This document shows positions 43,348-53,235 of a DNA stretch of 64,000 nucleotides, piece after piece. Each line of letters opens with the position of its first letter. The stretch's first letter is position 1. Under the pieces are notes generated by a model. It ran no database searches, was not told where the DNA came from, and was given only the letters and a program-made list of their open reading frames with translations. The stretch comes from Micromonospora globbae (GTDB lineage: Bacteria > Actinomycetota > Actinomycetes > Mycobacteriales > Micromonosporaceae). The stretch covers positions 124,001 to 188,000 of the forward strand of contig NZ_RAQQ01000014.1 of NCBI RefSeq assembly GCF_003610785.1. Reading direction: 5' to 3'. Position numbers and translations under genes: made by a program.

Positions 43348-43982
43348 CCGGTAGCCGGTGGTGGACGGAGACCACGGCGGCACTCGGCGACCGCGTACCG
43401 CTGTGGCTGGTCACGCTGCTGCTCGTCGCCCTCGCGGGCCTGGTCGCGGCGGCCTGGTACACGTTCCCCGCGTGGGTGCCGCGCCGGTTCCCCCGACCGC
43501 GGCTGCCCCGGCTGCGGCTGCGCTGGCCCCGCCTGCGGCTGCCCCACCTGCGCTGGCCTCGACTGCGACGCCGCCGGCGGGCCGCCGACGCGCCGGCGGC
43601 CGATCCGGCGCCCGTCGCGCCGGACGCACCGGCCACGCCGGCCACCGGGCATCTCCCGCTCGCCGACCGGTTGGCCGCCGACGGCCGGTACGCCGAGGCG
43701 GTCCGCGAGCGGCTGCGCGACATGATCCGCGAACTCGCCGTACGCCAGGTGGTCAACCCGCGCCCGGGCCTCACGGTGCGGGAGGTCGCCGCGACGGCGG
43801 CCCGGAACCGGCCACCCGCCGGCCCGCCGATGGCCGCCGCGGGCGAGCTCTTCTCCGAGCTCTGGTACGCCCAGCGGCCCGCCACCGCCGCGCACGACCG
43901 GCGGATGCGGGAGCTGGCCGACGAGCTGCACCGCGCGCTCCACGCCGTCGTACCCGGACAGGCCGGGCGGGAGGGACCGTGA
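43344..43982 (+). CDS. DUF4129 domain membrane protein
   Basis: A 212-residue protein with one N-terminal transmembrane helix (about residues 19-42), a strongly basic Pro/Arg/Leu repeat stretch (RLPRLRLRWPRLRLPHLRWP, about 50-75), an Ala/Pro linker, and a C-terminal helical DUF4129 domain: RYAEAVRERLRDMIRELAVR and GELFSELWYAQRPATAAHDR. DUF4129 proteins neighbour MoxR/transglutaminase clusters; the function is unknown. Start and stop both overlap neighbours by four bases. Confidence 0.85.
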   Translation: MTGSRWWTETTAALGDRVPLWLVTLLLVALAGLVAAAWYTFPAWVPRRFPRPRLPRLRLRWPRLRLPHLRWPRLRRRRRAADAPAADPAPVAPDAPATPATGHLPLADRLAADGRYAEAVRERLRDMIRELAVRQVVNPRPGLTVREVAATAARNRPPAGPPMAAAGELFSELWYAQRPATAAHDRRMRELADELHRALHAVVPGQAGREGP

Positions 43983-45415
43983 CCGCAGCCACGCACACCG
44001 CCGCCCCGCGCGCCGCCGCAGCGGACCGCGCCCGCGCGCCCCGCCGTCGGCGCCGCTGGCACCGCATCGTGATCCCGTTCGGGGTGGTCGCCGCGCTCGT
44101 CACGACCACCCTCGTCGCCCAGGCGCTGGACCGGCCGGACCCCGGCGATCCCGGTTACCTGTCGCCGGTCGAGACCGACGACCACGGCGCCAGCCGGCTC
44201 GCCGAGGCCCTCCGCCGGCGGGGCGTCACCGTGCAGCGGGAGACCGACACGGCCGCCGCACTGCGGGCCGCGCGCAGCGGGCCGGCCACCCTCTTCGTGC
44301 CGGCGCCGCAGCTGCTGCGCCCGCACACGCTGGCCCGGCTCGCCCACCTGCCCGGCGGGACCCGACTGGTGCTGGTCGACCCGTCCCGCCGGGTGCTCGT
44401 CGGCGTGGGCCTGCCGCTGACCCGCACCGACCGGCGGTGGGCCACCAGGGCGGTGGGTCCGGAGACCGCCGGCCGCCCCTGCCCGCTGGCCGAGCTGGCC
44501 CCCGTCCGGCGAGCGGCCGCCGAGCGCCAGCGGTACACCCCCGACGGGACGGCTCCCGTCGACCTCTGCTTCGCCGCGGGGCTCGCCCGGCTCCCCGGCG
44601 CGGGCGACACCCTCGTGGTCGGAGCCGACGACCCGTTCCGCAACGACCGGATCGGGGAACGGGACAACCAGGCCCTCGCCGTGGGCGTGCTCGCGGCGCA
44701 CGGACGGGTCGTCTGGCTCGACCTGGCCGGCCCCGAACCGCCGCCGCCGTCGCCCAGCGGCGCCCCGCCGACCTGGCCGTCCCGCCCCGACGGTCCGCCC
44801 GGCGGCACCACGACACCCGACCCCGGCGCCACCGGCGGGGTCCGACCGGGCACGCCGGGCGACGGCGATCCCGGCGGCGGACGGCCACCACAGGGCTCGG
44901 CGGACGACGGCGAGAGGCCACCGAACCCGCTGTGGGGAGCGTTCCCGCCCTGGTTCTGGGCGCTGCTTGTGCAGCTCGCGCTGGCCCTGCTGGTCGCCGC
45001 GCTGTGGCGCGCCCGCCGGCTCGGGCCACCCGCCCCGGAGCCGCTGCCGGTGACCGTGCGCTCCGCCGAGACCGCGCTGGGCCGGGCCCGGCTCTACCAG
45101 CGGGCCGGTGCCCGCGGCCCGGCCGGCCGGACGCTGCGCGCGACCACCCTGGCCCGCCTGCTGCCCTGGCTGAACCTGCCAGCGGACACGCCATCGGAGC
45201 GGGTGGCCCGGGCCGTCGCCGCGCGTACGGGCGGCGACCCGGAGCAGATCGAGGACCTGCTGTACGGCGACGACCCCGACACCGACCAGGAGCTGCTGGA
45301 CCTCGCCCGGTCACTGGACGCGCTCTCCCGTACCGTCGCGGCGTCCGCTCCGACGCAGGGGCGCCCCGCCGGCGCGCCCCCACCCCCCGACCCGACCGAA
45401 GGAGGAACCCGGTGA
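43979..45415 (+). CDS. DUF4350 domain membrane protein
   Basis: A 478-residue protein related to M. tuberculosis Rv3691. A transmembrane helix at about residues 30-50 precedes an extracytoplasmic DUF4350 domain with EALRRRGVTVQRETDT. A low-complexity Pro/Gly linker (about 255-320) and a second helix near 330-350 (ALLVQLALALLVAALWRAR) follow. The cytoplasmic C-terminus is helical (RARLYQRAGARGPAGRTL, DTPSERVARAVAARTG). GTGA overlaps at both ends couple it to DUF4129 and moxR. It probably works with the MoxR ATPase on envelope proteins. Confidence 0.85.
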   Translation: MTAATHTAAPRAAAADRARAPRRRRRWHRIVIPFGVVAALVTTTLVAQALDRPDPGDPGYLSPVETDDHGASRLAEALRRRGVTVQRETDTAAALRAARSGPATLFVPAPQLLRPHTLARLAHLPGGTRLVLVDPSRRVLVGVGLPLTRTDRRWATRAVGPETAGRPCPLAELAPVRRAAAERQRYTPDGTAPVDLCFAAGLARLPGAGDTLVVGADDPFRNDRIGERDNQALAVGVLAAHGRVVWLDLAGPEPPPPSPSGAPPTWPSRPDGPPGGTTTPDPGATGGVRPGTPGDGDPGGGRPPQGSADDGERPPNPLWGAFPPWFWALLVQLALALLVAALWRARRLGPPAPEPLPVTVRSAETALGRARLYQRAGARGPAGRTLRATTLARLLPWLNLPADTPSERVARAVAARTGGDPEQIEDLLYGDDPDTDQELLDLARSLDALSRTVAASAPTQGRPAGAPPPPDPTEGGTR

Positions 45416-46404
45416 CCCGACCCGCCGGAACCGCGGAACCGCCGACCACCGGCCCCGACGACGCGCGCGCCGCCCTGCTCCGGCTGCGGGCCGAGGTCGG
45501 CAAGGCGGTCGTCGGTCAGGACGCGGTGGTCACCGGGCTGGTGATCGCCCTGCTCTGCCGGGGGCACGTGCTGCTCGAGGGCGTACCGGGCGTCGCCAAG
45601 ACTCTCCTGATCCGCACCGTGGCGACCGCGCTGGACCTGGACTCCAAGCGGGTGCAGTTCACCCCCGACCTGATGCCCGGCGACGTCACCGGCTCGCTGA
45701 TCTTCGACCCGCACACCGCCGCGTTCACCTTCCGCGAGGGGCCCGTCTTCACCAACCTGCTGCTCGCCGACGAGATCAACCGCACGCCGCCGAAGACCCA
45801 GTCGGCGCTGCTGGAGGTCATGGAGGAGCGGCAGGTGTCGGTCGAGGGGGCCCGCCGCCCGCTGCCCGAGCCGTTCATCGTGGCCGCCACGCAGAACCCG
45901 ATCGAGTACGAGGGCACCTACCCGCTGCCCGAGGCGCAACTGGACCGCTTCCTGCTCAAGCTCACCGTGCCGCTGCCGACCCGGGAGGAGGAACTCGGCG
46001 TGCTCCGGGCGCACCACGCCGGATTCGACCCCCGCGACCTGGCCGCGGCCGGCGTACGCCCGGTGGCGAGCGCCGCCGACCTGGCCGCCGCCCGGGCCGC
46101 CGTGGGCCGCGTGCACGTGGCCGATCCGCTCCTCGGCTACGTCGTCGACCTCTGCCGGGCCACGCGGATGACGCCGGCCCTCGAACTGGGCGCGTCGCCG
46201 CGGGGCGCGACCGCGCTGCTGAGCACCGCCAAGGCGTGGGCCTGGCTGGCGGGACGCGACCACGTGGTGCCCGACGACGTGAAGGCGGTGGCCCGGCCCA
46301 CCCTGCGGCACCGGCTGCGGCTGCGGCCGGAGGTCGAGCTGGAGGGCGTGGGGGTGGACTCGGTGCTCGACACCGTCCTCGCCACCGTGCCGACTCCGCG
46401 ATGA
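45412..46404 (+). CDS. moxR: MoxR-family AAA+ ATPase
   Basis: A 330-residue AAA+ chaperone-like ATPase (Rv3692/MoxR2 type). Walker A is GVPGVAKT, Walker B is LLADEINR, sensor-1 Asn is in ATQNPIEYEGTYPLPEAQLD, and sensor-2 Arg is in GASPRGATALL. It assembles or activates proteins together with VWA or DUF58 partners. AAGGAGG lies upstream, and four-base overlaps link it to DUF4350 and DUF58. This is the second MoxR-class ATPase in the window. Confidence 0.95.
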   Translation: MTRPAGTAEPPTTGPDDARAALLRLRAEVGKAVVGQDAVVTGLVIALLCRGHVLLEGVPGVAKTLLIRTVATALDLDSKRVQFTPDLMPGDVTGSLIFDPHTAAFTFREGPVFTNLLLADEINRTPPKTQSALLEVMEERQVSVEGARRPLPEPFIVAATQNPIEYEGTYPLPEAQLDRFLLKLTVPLPTREEELGVLRAHHAGFDPRDLAAAGVRPVASAADLAAARAAVGRVHVADPLLGYVVDLCRATRMTPALELGASPRGATALLSTAKAWAWLAGRDHVVPDDVKAVARPTLRHRLRLRPEVELEGVGVDSVLDTVLATVPTPR

Positions 46405-47711
46405 CCTGGCGGGCGGCGCTGCTGCTGGCGGTGGGGGCGTCGACCCTGCCGCTGTGGCCGTCGCCGTTCGTGGGCGTCCTGGTGATGACCGGCGCCGTGC
46501 TGCTGCTGGTGCTCGTCGACCGGCTGCTCGCGGTGCCGCCGGCCGCGCTCACCGCCGACCGCGACGGCGACCGGACGGTCCGGCTCGGCGGCACGGCCAC
46601 CGTCGTGCTCCGGCTCGGCAACACCTCCGGGCGTACGCTGCGCGCCCAGGTCCGCGACGCCTGGGTGCCGTCGGCCGGCGCCCGCCCCGACCTGCCCCCT
46701 GACCGGGTGCTGACGGTGCCCCCCGGTGACACCGTGCCGCTGCCCACCCGGCTCACCCCCACCCGGCGGGGCGACCGGCCGGCGGTGGCGGTGACCGTAC
46801 GCTCCCTCGGGCCGCTGCGGCTGGCGTTCCGGCAGCGCTCCGGCCGTCCCGCCACACCACCGTGGACGCTGCGGGTGCTGCCGCGCTTCGACTCCCGCCG
46901 GCACCTGCCCGAGAAGCTGGCCCGGCTGCGGGTGATCGACGGGACCCAGGTCACCCGGGGGCGCGGCCAGGGCACCGAGTTCGACACGCTGCGCGAGTAC
47001 GTGGTCGGCGACGACGTCCGGTCGATCGACTGGCGCGCCAGCGCCCGCCGGGCCGACGTGCTGGTGCGCACCTGGCGTCCCGAGCGGGACCGCCGGCTGG
47101 TGTGCGTGCTCGACACGGGCCGCACGTCCGCCGTACGGGTCGGCGACGAGCCCCGGCTGGACACGGCCATCGACGCCGCGCTGCTGCTCACCGCGCTGGC
47201 CGCCCGTGCCGGTGACCGGGTCGACCTGCTCGCCGCCGACACCGCGGTCCGCGCCGCCGTCACCGGGAGCGGCCGTCCGGCGCTGCTGCCCCGGCTGGTC
47301 CACGCGCTCGCCCCGCTCGAGCCGGCCCTCGTCGAGACCGACTTCGAGCTGATCGCCGGTGAGATCCTGCGCCGGCAGCGCCACCGCAGTCTGGTGGTGC
47401 TGTTCACGGCGCTGGAGCCGGGCGCGCTCGGCGAGGGCCTGCTTCCGGTGCTGCCCCGGCTGGCCGCCCGGCACCGGGTGCTCGTCGCCGCCAGCCACGA
47501 CCCGGTGCTCGCGGCGATGACGACCGGCGCTCCGGCCCGGCCCGAGGACGCGTACGCGGCGGCGGCCGGGTGGCGGGCGCTGGCGGAGCGGGACCGCGTC
47601 CGGGCGGCGCTCACCCGGTACGGCGTGACCGTGGTGGACGCCCCGGCGGACGCGCTGGCCCCGACCGTGGCCGACACCTACCTACGCCTGAAGTCCCAAG
47701 CCCAACTCTGA
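46401..47711 (+). CDS. DUF58 domain protein
   Basis: A 436-residue membrane-anchored protein (Rv3693 type). Two hydrophobic segments at residues 5-22 and 25-45 anchor it, followed by a beta-rich extracytoplasmic-like region. The DUF58 signature is GTEFDTLREYVVGDDVRSID with WRASARRADVLVRTW, leading into a VWA-like fold (VCVLDTGRTS). DUF58 proteins pair with MoxR ATPases. The ATG overlaps the moxR stop. A long hairpin (47738-47798) follows 26 bases later. Confidence 0.92.
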   Translation: MTWRAALLLAVGASTLPLWPSPFVGVLVMTGAVLLLVLVDRLLAVPPAALTADRDGDRTVRLGGTATVVLRLGNTSGRTLRAQVRDAWVPSAGARPDLPPDRVLTVPPGDTVPLPTRLTPTRRGDRPAVAVTVRSLGPLRLAFRQRSGRPATPPWTLRVLPRFDSRRHLPEKLARLRVIDGTQVTRGRGQGTEFDTLREYVVGDDVRSIDWRASARRADVLVRTWRPERDRRLVCVLDTGRTSAVRVGDEPRLDTAIDAALLLTALAARAGDRVDLLAADTAVRAAVTGSGRPALLPRLVHALAPLEPALVETDFELIAGEILRRQRHRSLVVLFTALEPGALGEGLLPVLPRLAARHRVLVAASHDPVLAAMTTGAPARPEDAYAAAAGWRALAERDRVRAALTRYGVTVVDAPADALAPTVADTYLRLKSQAQL

Positions 47712-47737
47712 CCCCCGCCGGGCTCCGGGGTCGCGCC

Positions 47738-47798
47738 GTTGATCATGAGGTTAGCGCGCGCCGTCCCGGCGTGTCGCGACGACAACCTCATGATCAAC
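47738..47798. repeat. Inverted repeat with 15-bp arms overlapping a gene end
   Basis: GTTGATCATGAGGTT (47738-47752) and its exact reverse complement (47784-47798) flank a 31-base loop between the convergent DUF58 and SpoIIM genes. The SpoIIM stop codon (47751-47753) lies at the edge of the left arm, so the last 15 codons are encoded by the element. It probably terminates transcription in both directions. It is related in sequence to the hairpin at 2509-2585. Confidence 0.8.
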
Positions 47799-48758
47799 CG
47801 GGTCGGGTGGGGCGGGCGTGGGGGTGGGGCGGCCGAGGATCAGGACGTACGCCAGGAAGCCGAGCCAGACGGCGACGCCGACGCCGACGCGGAGCGGAAC
47901 CGGCACGGGGGCCGGGGTGACGAACGCCTCGACGAGGGCCGACACCGCGAAGAGCCCGACGAGACCGACCGCCACCGTGACGGCCGAACGACCGGCCCGT
48001 GCCACCGCCTGCCCCCGGGTCAGCTCGGCGGGCGGCGAGATCCACGCCCACGCGGTCCGCAGCCCCACCCCGGCGGCCACGAACACGCCGGTCAGCTCCA
48101 GCAGGCCGTGCGGGGTGATCAGCCCGAAGAAGACGTCCCCCCGGCCGTAGAAGACCATCACCCCACCGGTCACGCCGATGTTGAGCGCGTTCTCCCACAG
48201 CAGGTAGAACACCGGCACGACCAGCACCCCGGAGGCCAGGCACTGGGCGGCGAGCCAGGCGTTGTGTGTCCACAGTTGGAACGCGAACGTCGGCGCGGAG
48301 TACTCGGTGTAGTAGTCGGCGAAGCCGGAGTCGACCAGCTCGGTGGCGGCCTCCTCACCGACGAGCGCCGCGGCGGTGTCCGGGTTGCCGGCCACGAACC
48401 AGATCAGGAAGAAGCTGAGCAGGCTGAAGCCCGTGGCCACCGCGCACCACCAGGGCCAGGCCCGGCGTACGGCGCCCGGGAAGTCGGCGACCAGGAAGCG
48501 GCCGACCGCCGACCAGGACGGGCGGGGGCGGCCGGTGATGCGGGCCCGGGCGCGCAGCACCAGGTGGGAGAGCTGGCTGACCAGCGCCGGATCGGGCGAG
48601 CGGCTGCGCACCGTGGAGAGCTGCGTCGCCACGCGCTGGTAGAGGGCGATCAGTTCGTCGACCTCGGCGGCGTCGAGGCGGTCGCGCCGGCACAGGTCGT
48701 CGAGGCGCCGCCACTGCCCGCCGTGCTCCGCGACGTACGCGTCGAGATCCACGCCCAC
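47751..48758 (-). CDS. Stage II sporulation protein M (SpoIIM) family protein
   Basis: A 335-residue polytopic membrane protein of the SpoIIM/DUF95 family (Rv3694c type). A soluble helical N-terminus (about 1-85, DAYVAEHGGQWRRLDDLCRR) precedes six to seven helices, with the conserved WENALNIGVTGGV and FGLITPHGLLELTGVFVAAG blocks. It belongs to the DUF4350/MoxR/DUF58/SpoIIM/RDD set and probably acts in envelope processes rather than sporulation alone. The GTG at 48758 gives the family-like N-terminus; GTG 48752 is the alternative. Its C-terminal PVDHEVVVATRRDGAR is encoded within the hairpin repeat and is likely not functional. Confidence 0.85.
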   Translation of the reverse strand: MGVDLDAYVAEHGGQWRRLDDLCRRDRLDAAEVDELIALYQRVATQLSTVRSRSPDPALVSQLSHLVLRARARITGRPRPSWSAVGRFLVADFPGAVRRAWPWWCAVATGFSLLSFFLIWFVAGNPDTAAALVGEEAATELVDSGFADYYTEYSAPTFAFQLWTHNAWLAAQCLASGVLVVPVFYLLWENALNIGVTGGVMVFYGRGDVFFGLITPHGLLELTGVFVAAGVGLRTAWAWISPPAELTRGQAVARAGRSAVTVAVGLVGLFAVSALVEAFVTPAPVPVPLRVGVGVAVWLGFLAYVLILGRPTPTPAPPDPVDHEVVVATRRDGAR

Positions 48759-48770
48759 CCCCGTCCGGGG

Positions 48771-48778
48771 ATCATAGT
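48771..48778. promoter_or_regulatory. Overlapping divergent -10 elements
   Basis: ATCATAGT reads TATGAT on the minus strand (48771-48776) and CATAGT on the plus strand (48773-48778). The two starts, GTG 48758 (SpoIIM) and GTG 48792 (RDD), each lie 12-13 bases from their box, so both mRNAs would have very short leaders and the polymerases would compete. Confidence 0.45.
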
Positions 48779-48791
48779 GTTCACTGTCGGG

Positions 48792-49874
48792 GTGAGCGCG
48801 CAACCACCGTCGCCGGCCCGCACCCGCACGGCCGGCCGCACCGCGGGCTGGGGCGACGCCGGGCTGGTCAGCGGCGAGGCCGTGGAGCTGGACGTCCGGG
48901 TCGCGCGGCTCGGTTCCCGGGTGCTGGCCCTGCTGCTGGACGTGCTGGCCCAGTTGGTGGTCGCGGCGGCGCTCGCCGTGCTGGTCGCGCTGCTCTTCGC
49001 GGCCCTGCCGTTCGAGGTGGTCGACGCGGCGCTCAACCGTGCCACGGGCACCGCCGCCATGGTCCTGGTGTTGGTCGGCTACCCGGTGTTCATGGAGCGG
49101 GTCGCCAACGGCCGGACGCTGGGCAAGATGGCGGTCGGCCTGCGCGTGGTGAGTGCCGACGGCGGGCCCGTCACGCTGCGACAGTCACTGACCCGCGCCC
49201 TCGTCGGCGTCGCCGTCGAGTGGCCCGGGCTCATCCTGCCGCTGCTCAGCTGGGCGGTCGGGGTGACGGTGATGCTCACCGACCGGCGGGGGCGGCGCCT
49301 CGGCGACCTGGTGGCCGGCACGCTGGTCGTGCACACCCGCACCGCCTCCACGTGGCGGCCGGTCCCGACCGCCGTGCCACCGCTGACCGGCTGGGCGTAC
49401 ACGCTGGACCTGACCCGGCTCGACGACGACCTGGCGCTGGCCGCCCGGACGTACCTGGCCCGTGTGCACCAGTTCGCGGAACCGGCGCGCTCCCGGCTGG
49501 CGCGCGGCCTCTGGGCCGAGGTCGCCGCGGTGACCACCCCGCCTCCGCCGCTGGCCGCGCCGGAGACCGTCTACCTGGCCGCCGTGCTCGGGGAACGGCA
49601 CCGCCGGGCAATGGCGCGCCTGCACCGCACCCGGGCCACGGCGGCGGCGCTCTGGCCGGAGCTGACGCCCGGCGCCCGCACCGCACCGATCCGTCCGCCG
49701 GCGCCCGAGGCCATGCCGCAGCGCCGTCCCCCGGCCGTCCACCCGGCGACCGCCGCGCCGCCGCCGCCGCAGCCCGGCCCTCCGGTCGTACGCCCGGCGG
49801 CCGCCCCGCCGCCGCAGGCCGGCCCTCCGGTCGTACGCCCGGCGGCGGCGAGCGGGGAGCGACCGAGCGCCTGA
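48792..49874 (+). CDS. RDD-family membrane protein
   Basis: A 360-residue protein (Rv3695 type). The RDD domain (about 30-180) shows VRVARLGSRVLALLLDVLAQ, with the Arg and Asp that name the family, and GRTLGKMAVGLRVVSADGGP, with three helices. A soluble, helical C-terminal region of about 100 residues (LTRLDDDLALAARTYLARVH) is followed by a Pro-rich tail with two imperfect PPVVRPAAA repeats. RDD proteins are transporters or scaffolds of unknown substrate. The GTG at 48792 lies behind overlapping divergent -10 boxes shared with the SpoIIM gene. Confidence 0.88.
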   Translation: MSAQPPSPARTRTAGRTAGWGDAGLVSGEAVELDVRVARLGSRVLALLLDVLAQLVVAAALAVLVALLFAALPFEVVDAALNRATGTAAMVLVLVGYPVFMERVANGRTLGKMAVGLRVVSADGGPVTLRQSLTRALVGVAVEWPGLILPLLSWAVGVTVMLTDRRGRRLGDLVAGTLVVHTRTASTWRPVPTAVPPLTGWAYTLDLTRLDDDLALAARTYLARVHQFAEPARSRLARGLWAEVAAVTTPPPPLAAPETVYLAAVLGERHRRAMARLHRTRATAAALWPELTPGARTAPIRPPAPEAMPQRRPPAVHPATAAPPPPQPGPPVVRPAAAPPPQAGPPVVRPAAASGERPSA

Positions 49875-49944
49875 CCCGCGCCCCTGCACGGCGTGGCGCG
49901 GGTGTGGCAGGATCCGGCTCACCCCTACCGGAGGCAGGACGACC

Positions 49945-49995
49945 GTGCCCGACGAACCGCTCTCCCCCACCATCGCGCCGGGGCGGCGCCCGTGA
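49945..49995 (+). CDS. 16-residue leader-like ORF
   Basis: GTG 49945 encodes MPDEPLSPTIAPGRRP and stops at TGA 49993-49995. A good GGAGG ribosome site precedes it. Its stop overlaps the GTG of the next ORF (GTGA), so it could couple translation of the small membrane protein, or it could be the 5' part of one gene broken by a frameshift. The coding status is uncertain. Confidence 0.4.
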   Translation: MPDEPLSPTIAPGRRP

Positions 49996-50144
49996 GGGGC
50001 TTCGGGCCCTGGCTGGCGGTGCTGGCCACGGTCCTCCTGCTGAGCGCGCTGCGACTGCGGGCACTGGCCGCCGCCGTCTCGCTGGCCTGGCTCGCCTGGT
50101 GCGTGTGGACGTGGGTCCGCCCGCGCCGCCACGGCCAGGACTGA
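49992..50144 (+). CDS. Small membrane protein
   Basis: A 50-residue protein with two hydrophobic helices, LAVLATVLLLSALRL and LAAAVSLAWLAWCVW, and a basic tail RPRRHGQD. No ribosome site of its own is visible; translation probably depends on the overlapping 16-residue ORF. It lies in the same direction as and 117 bases downstream of the RDD gene. The family was not recognised. Confidence 0.5.
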   Translation: MRGFGPWLAVLATVLLLSALRLRALAAAVSLAWLAWCVWTWVRPRRHGQD

Positions 50145-50238
50145 CCGCCCGCCCTCACGAGCGCGTCCGGGGGGGCCGAGGCCGGGACAGGAAACCGCGC
50201 CACGACCAGGCCGGCGCCACGACCGGGCCGGGATGCGA

Positions 50239-50269
50239 AACCGGGCCGGCCACCACGGCCGACCCGGTT
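50239..50269 (-). terminator. Terminator of sahH
   Basis: AACCGGG-CCGGCC and GGCCG-CCCGGTT pair across ACCAC with one bulge, 14 bases after the sahH stop codon. Confidence 0.7.
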
Positions 50270-50282
50270 CGTGTTCGTTCGC

Positions 50283-51779
<1,497 letters not shown>

Positions 51780-51997
51780 GGAAGCTCCTGTCGGACGATG
51801 TGCTGCGCGACCCTCCACCTTACGCGCGCCGGGGATCGGGCGCGGACGGGCGGCCGACAGCCGGGGAACCCGGACAGCGCACGGGGCGGTCGGTCGTGAA
51901 CGGACTTTCCGTCCACCAGCCGGCCGCCCCGTGCATCCCCCCGGTTTGGTTCCCCGCGCGTTCTCGGACCGTCGTCGCGATAACGCTGCGTACCCAT
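51780..51997 (-). promoter_or_regulatory. Long structured 5' leader of sahH
   Basis: About 210 transcribed but untranslated bases separate the promoter from sahH. GCACGGGGCGG-CGG (51879-51893) pairs with CCG-CCGCCCCGTGC (51920-51934) as an extended stem, closing a loop that holds a second GGAC/GTCC stem. Upstream of it lies CGGGGAACCAAACCGGGGGG. This could be a manA terminator read through, or a riboswitch-like leader. No known SAH, SAM or c-di-AMP aptamer could be matched with confidence. Confidence 0.45.
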
Positions 51998-52026
51998 AGA
52001 GTCACACTGCGCTAGCAGCGCGTCAA
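51998..52026 (-). promoter_or_regulatory. Candidate sahH promoter
   Basis: On the minus strand TTGACG (52021-52026) and GACTCT (51998-52003) are separated by 17 bases. It lies in the gap between manA and sahH and would give a leader of about 210 nt. Confidence 0.5.
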
Positions 52027-52068
52027 GCTATTCCGGGAAAGTCGGACTTGCGGATTTGTGGCCGCCCG

Positions 52069-53232
52069 TCAGCGCAGGCCGGACGAGGCGACGTACGCCT
52101 CACCGGACCCGCTGATCCGCAGCGGCCCACCGGCCGCCGTGCCGACGGCCGCCTGACCACGGTCGAGCGTGAGCACGCCCGTGCCGTCGTCCACGGTGAC
52201 CGCGCCGGACACGCAGAGCACCACCCGCGGGCCGATCACCGGCAGTTCCGCCGCGGGCACCTCGCCGCCCACGGTGACCCGGTACAGCGCGAAGTCGTCC
52301 ACCGGCACCGGCCAGCAGTCCACACCCGGGCCCACCGGCCGCGCACGGCACACCGGCTCGTCCAGCACCTCGAAGCGCAGCACGCGCAGCAGTTCGTCGA
52401 CGTCCACCCGCTTCGGGGTGAGCCCGCCGCGCAGCACGTTGTCGCTCGCCGCCATAATCTCCACGCCGCACCCGCGCAGGTACGCGTGCAGGTTGCCGGC
52501 CGGCATCCAGATCGCCTCACCGGGCACGAGCCGGACGTGGTTCAGCAGCAACGCGACGAGCACGCCCGGGTCGGCCGGGTACGCGGCCGCGAGCGCCCGC
52601 GCCAGCTCCGCGTCCGGGCCGTCGGCCGGCGCGGCCACCACGGCCGCCACCAGCCCGGCCCGCTCCTCGGCCGGCCAGGTCAACAGCGTGCGGACCGCCG
52701 TGCGCAGGCCCGCCGGACCGGTCCGCAGCGCCGCCACGACCGGCTCCAGCGCCGGTACGCCGAACGCGGCGAGCGCCCGCGCGGACGCCGCCGGGTCCCG
52801 GAAGCCGCAGAGCGCCTCGAACGGGGAGAGCGCGACCAGCAGCTCGGGCTTGTGGTACGGGTCGACGTAGTTGCGCTCCCCGGCGGGACGCGCCTCGTCG
52901 GTCGCGTACCCGGCACGGGCCTGCTTCGCGTCGGGGTGCGCCTGGAGGCTGAGCGGGGCGTCCGCGGCGAGCACCTTGAGCAGGAACGGCAGCCGCGCGC
53001 CGAACCGGTTGACCACCTGACGACCGAGCCAGCGCTCCGGCTCGGCGGTCAGCTCGTCGAGCAGGCTGACCCGGGCGCCGTCCCGCTCCACGGCGGCGGG
53101 AGCGCCCGGATGGGCGCCGAGCCAGAGTTCCGCCTCGGGGCCCTCGCTCGGCACCGGACGGCCCTGCAGGGCCGCGATCGCCGAACGGGACCCCCAGGCG
53201 TAGTCACGGACGGGTCCGTACAACAGTTCCAC
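52069..53232 (-). CDS. manA: Mannose-6-phosphate isomerase, class I
   Basis: A 387-residue zinc enzyme that interconverts fructose 6-phosphate and mannose 6-phosphate, the entry to GDP-mannose and mannosylated glycans. Zinc ligands are visible in LSLQAHPD, VDPYHKPEL and WMPAGNLHAYL. The N-terminus VELLYGPVRDYAWGS matches the family. GTG 53232 begins it, 3 bases after the stop of the CDF transporter gene, so it belongs to the manB operon. It may share the pathway with the SIS-type isomerase at 54302. Confidence 0.95.
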   Translation of the reverse strand: MELLYGPVRDYAWGSRSAIAALQGRPVPSEGPEAELWLGAHPGAPAAVERDGARVSLLDELTAEPERWLGRQVVNRFGARLPFLLKVLAADAPLSLQAHPDAKQARAGYATDEARPAGERNYVDPYHKPELLVALSPFEALCGFRDPAASARALAAFGVPALEPVVAALRTGPAGLRTAVRTLLTWPAEERAGLVAAVVAAPADGPDAELARALAAAYPADPGVLVALLLNHVRLVPGEAIWMPAGNLHAYLRGCGVEIMAASDNVLRGGLTPKRVDVDELLRVLRFEVLDEPVCRARPVGPGVDCWPVPVDDFALYRVTVGGEVPAAELPVIGPRVVLCVSGAVTVDDGTGVLTLDRGQAAVGTAAGGPLRISGSGEAYVASSGLR

Positions 53233-53235
53233 GTG

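Noticed and set aside
51841..51960. c-di-AMP (ydaO) riboswitch upstream of sahH
   Set aside because: Only a GGGGAACC-like piece resembles the aptamer; the other conserved segments could not be placed, so it is reported only as a structured leader.
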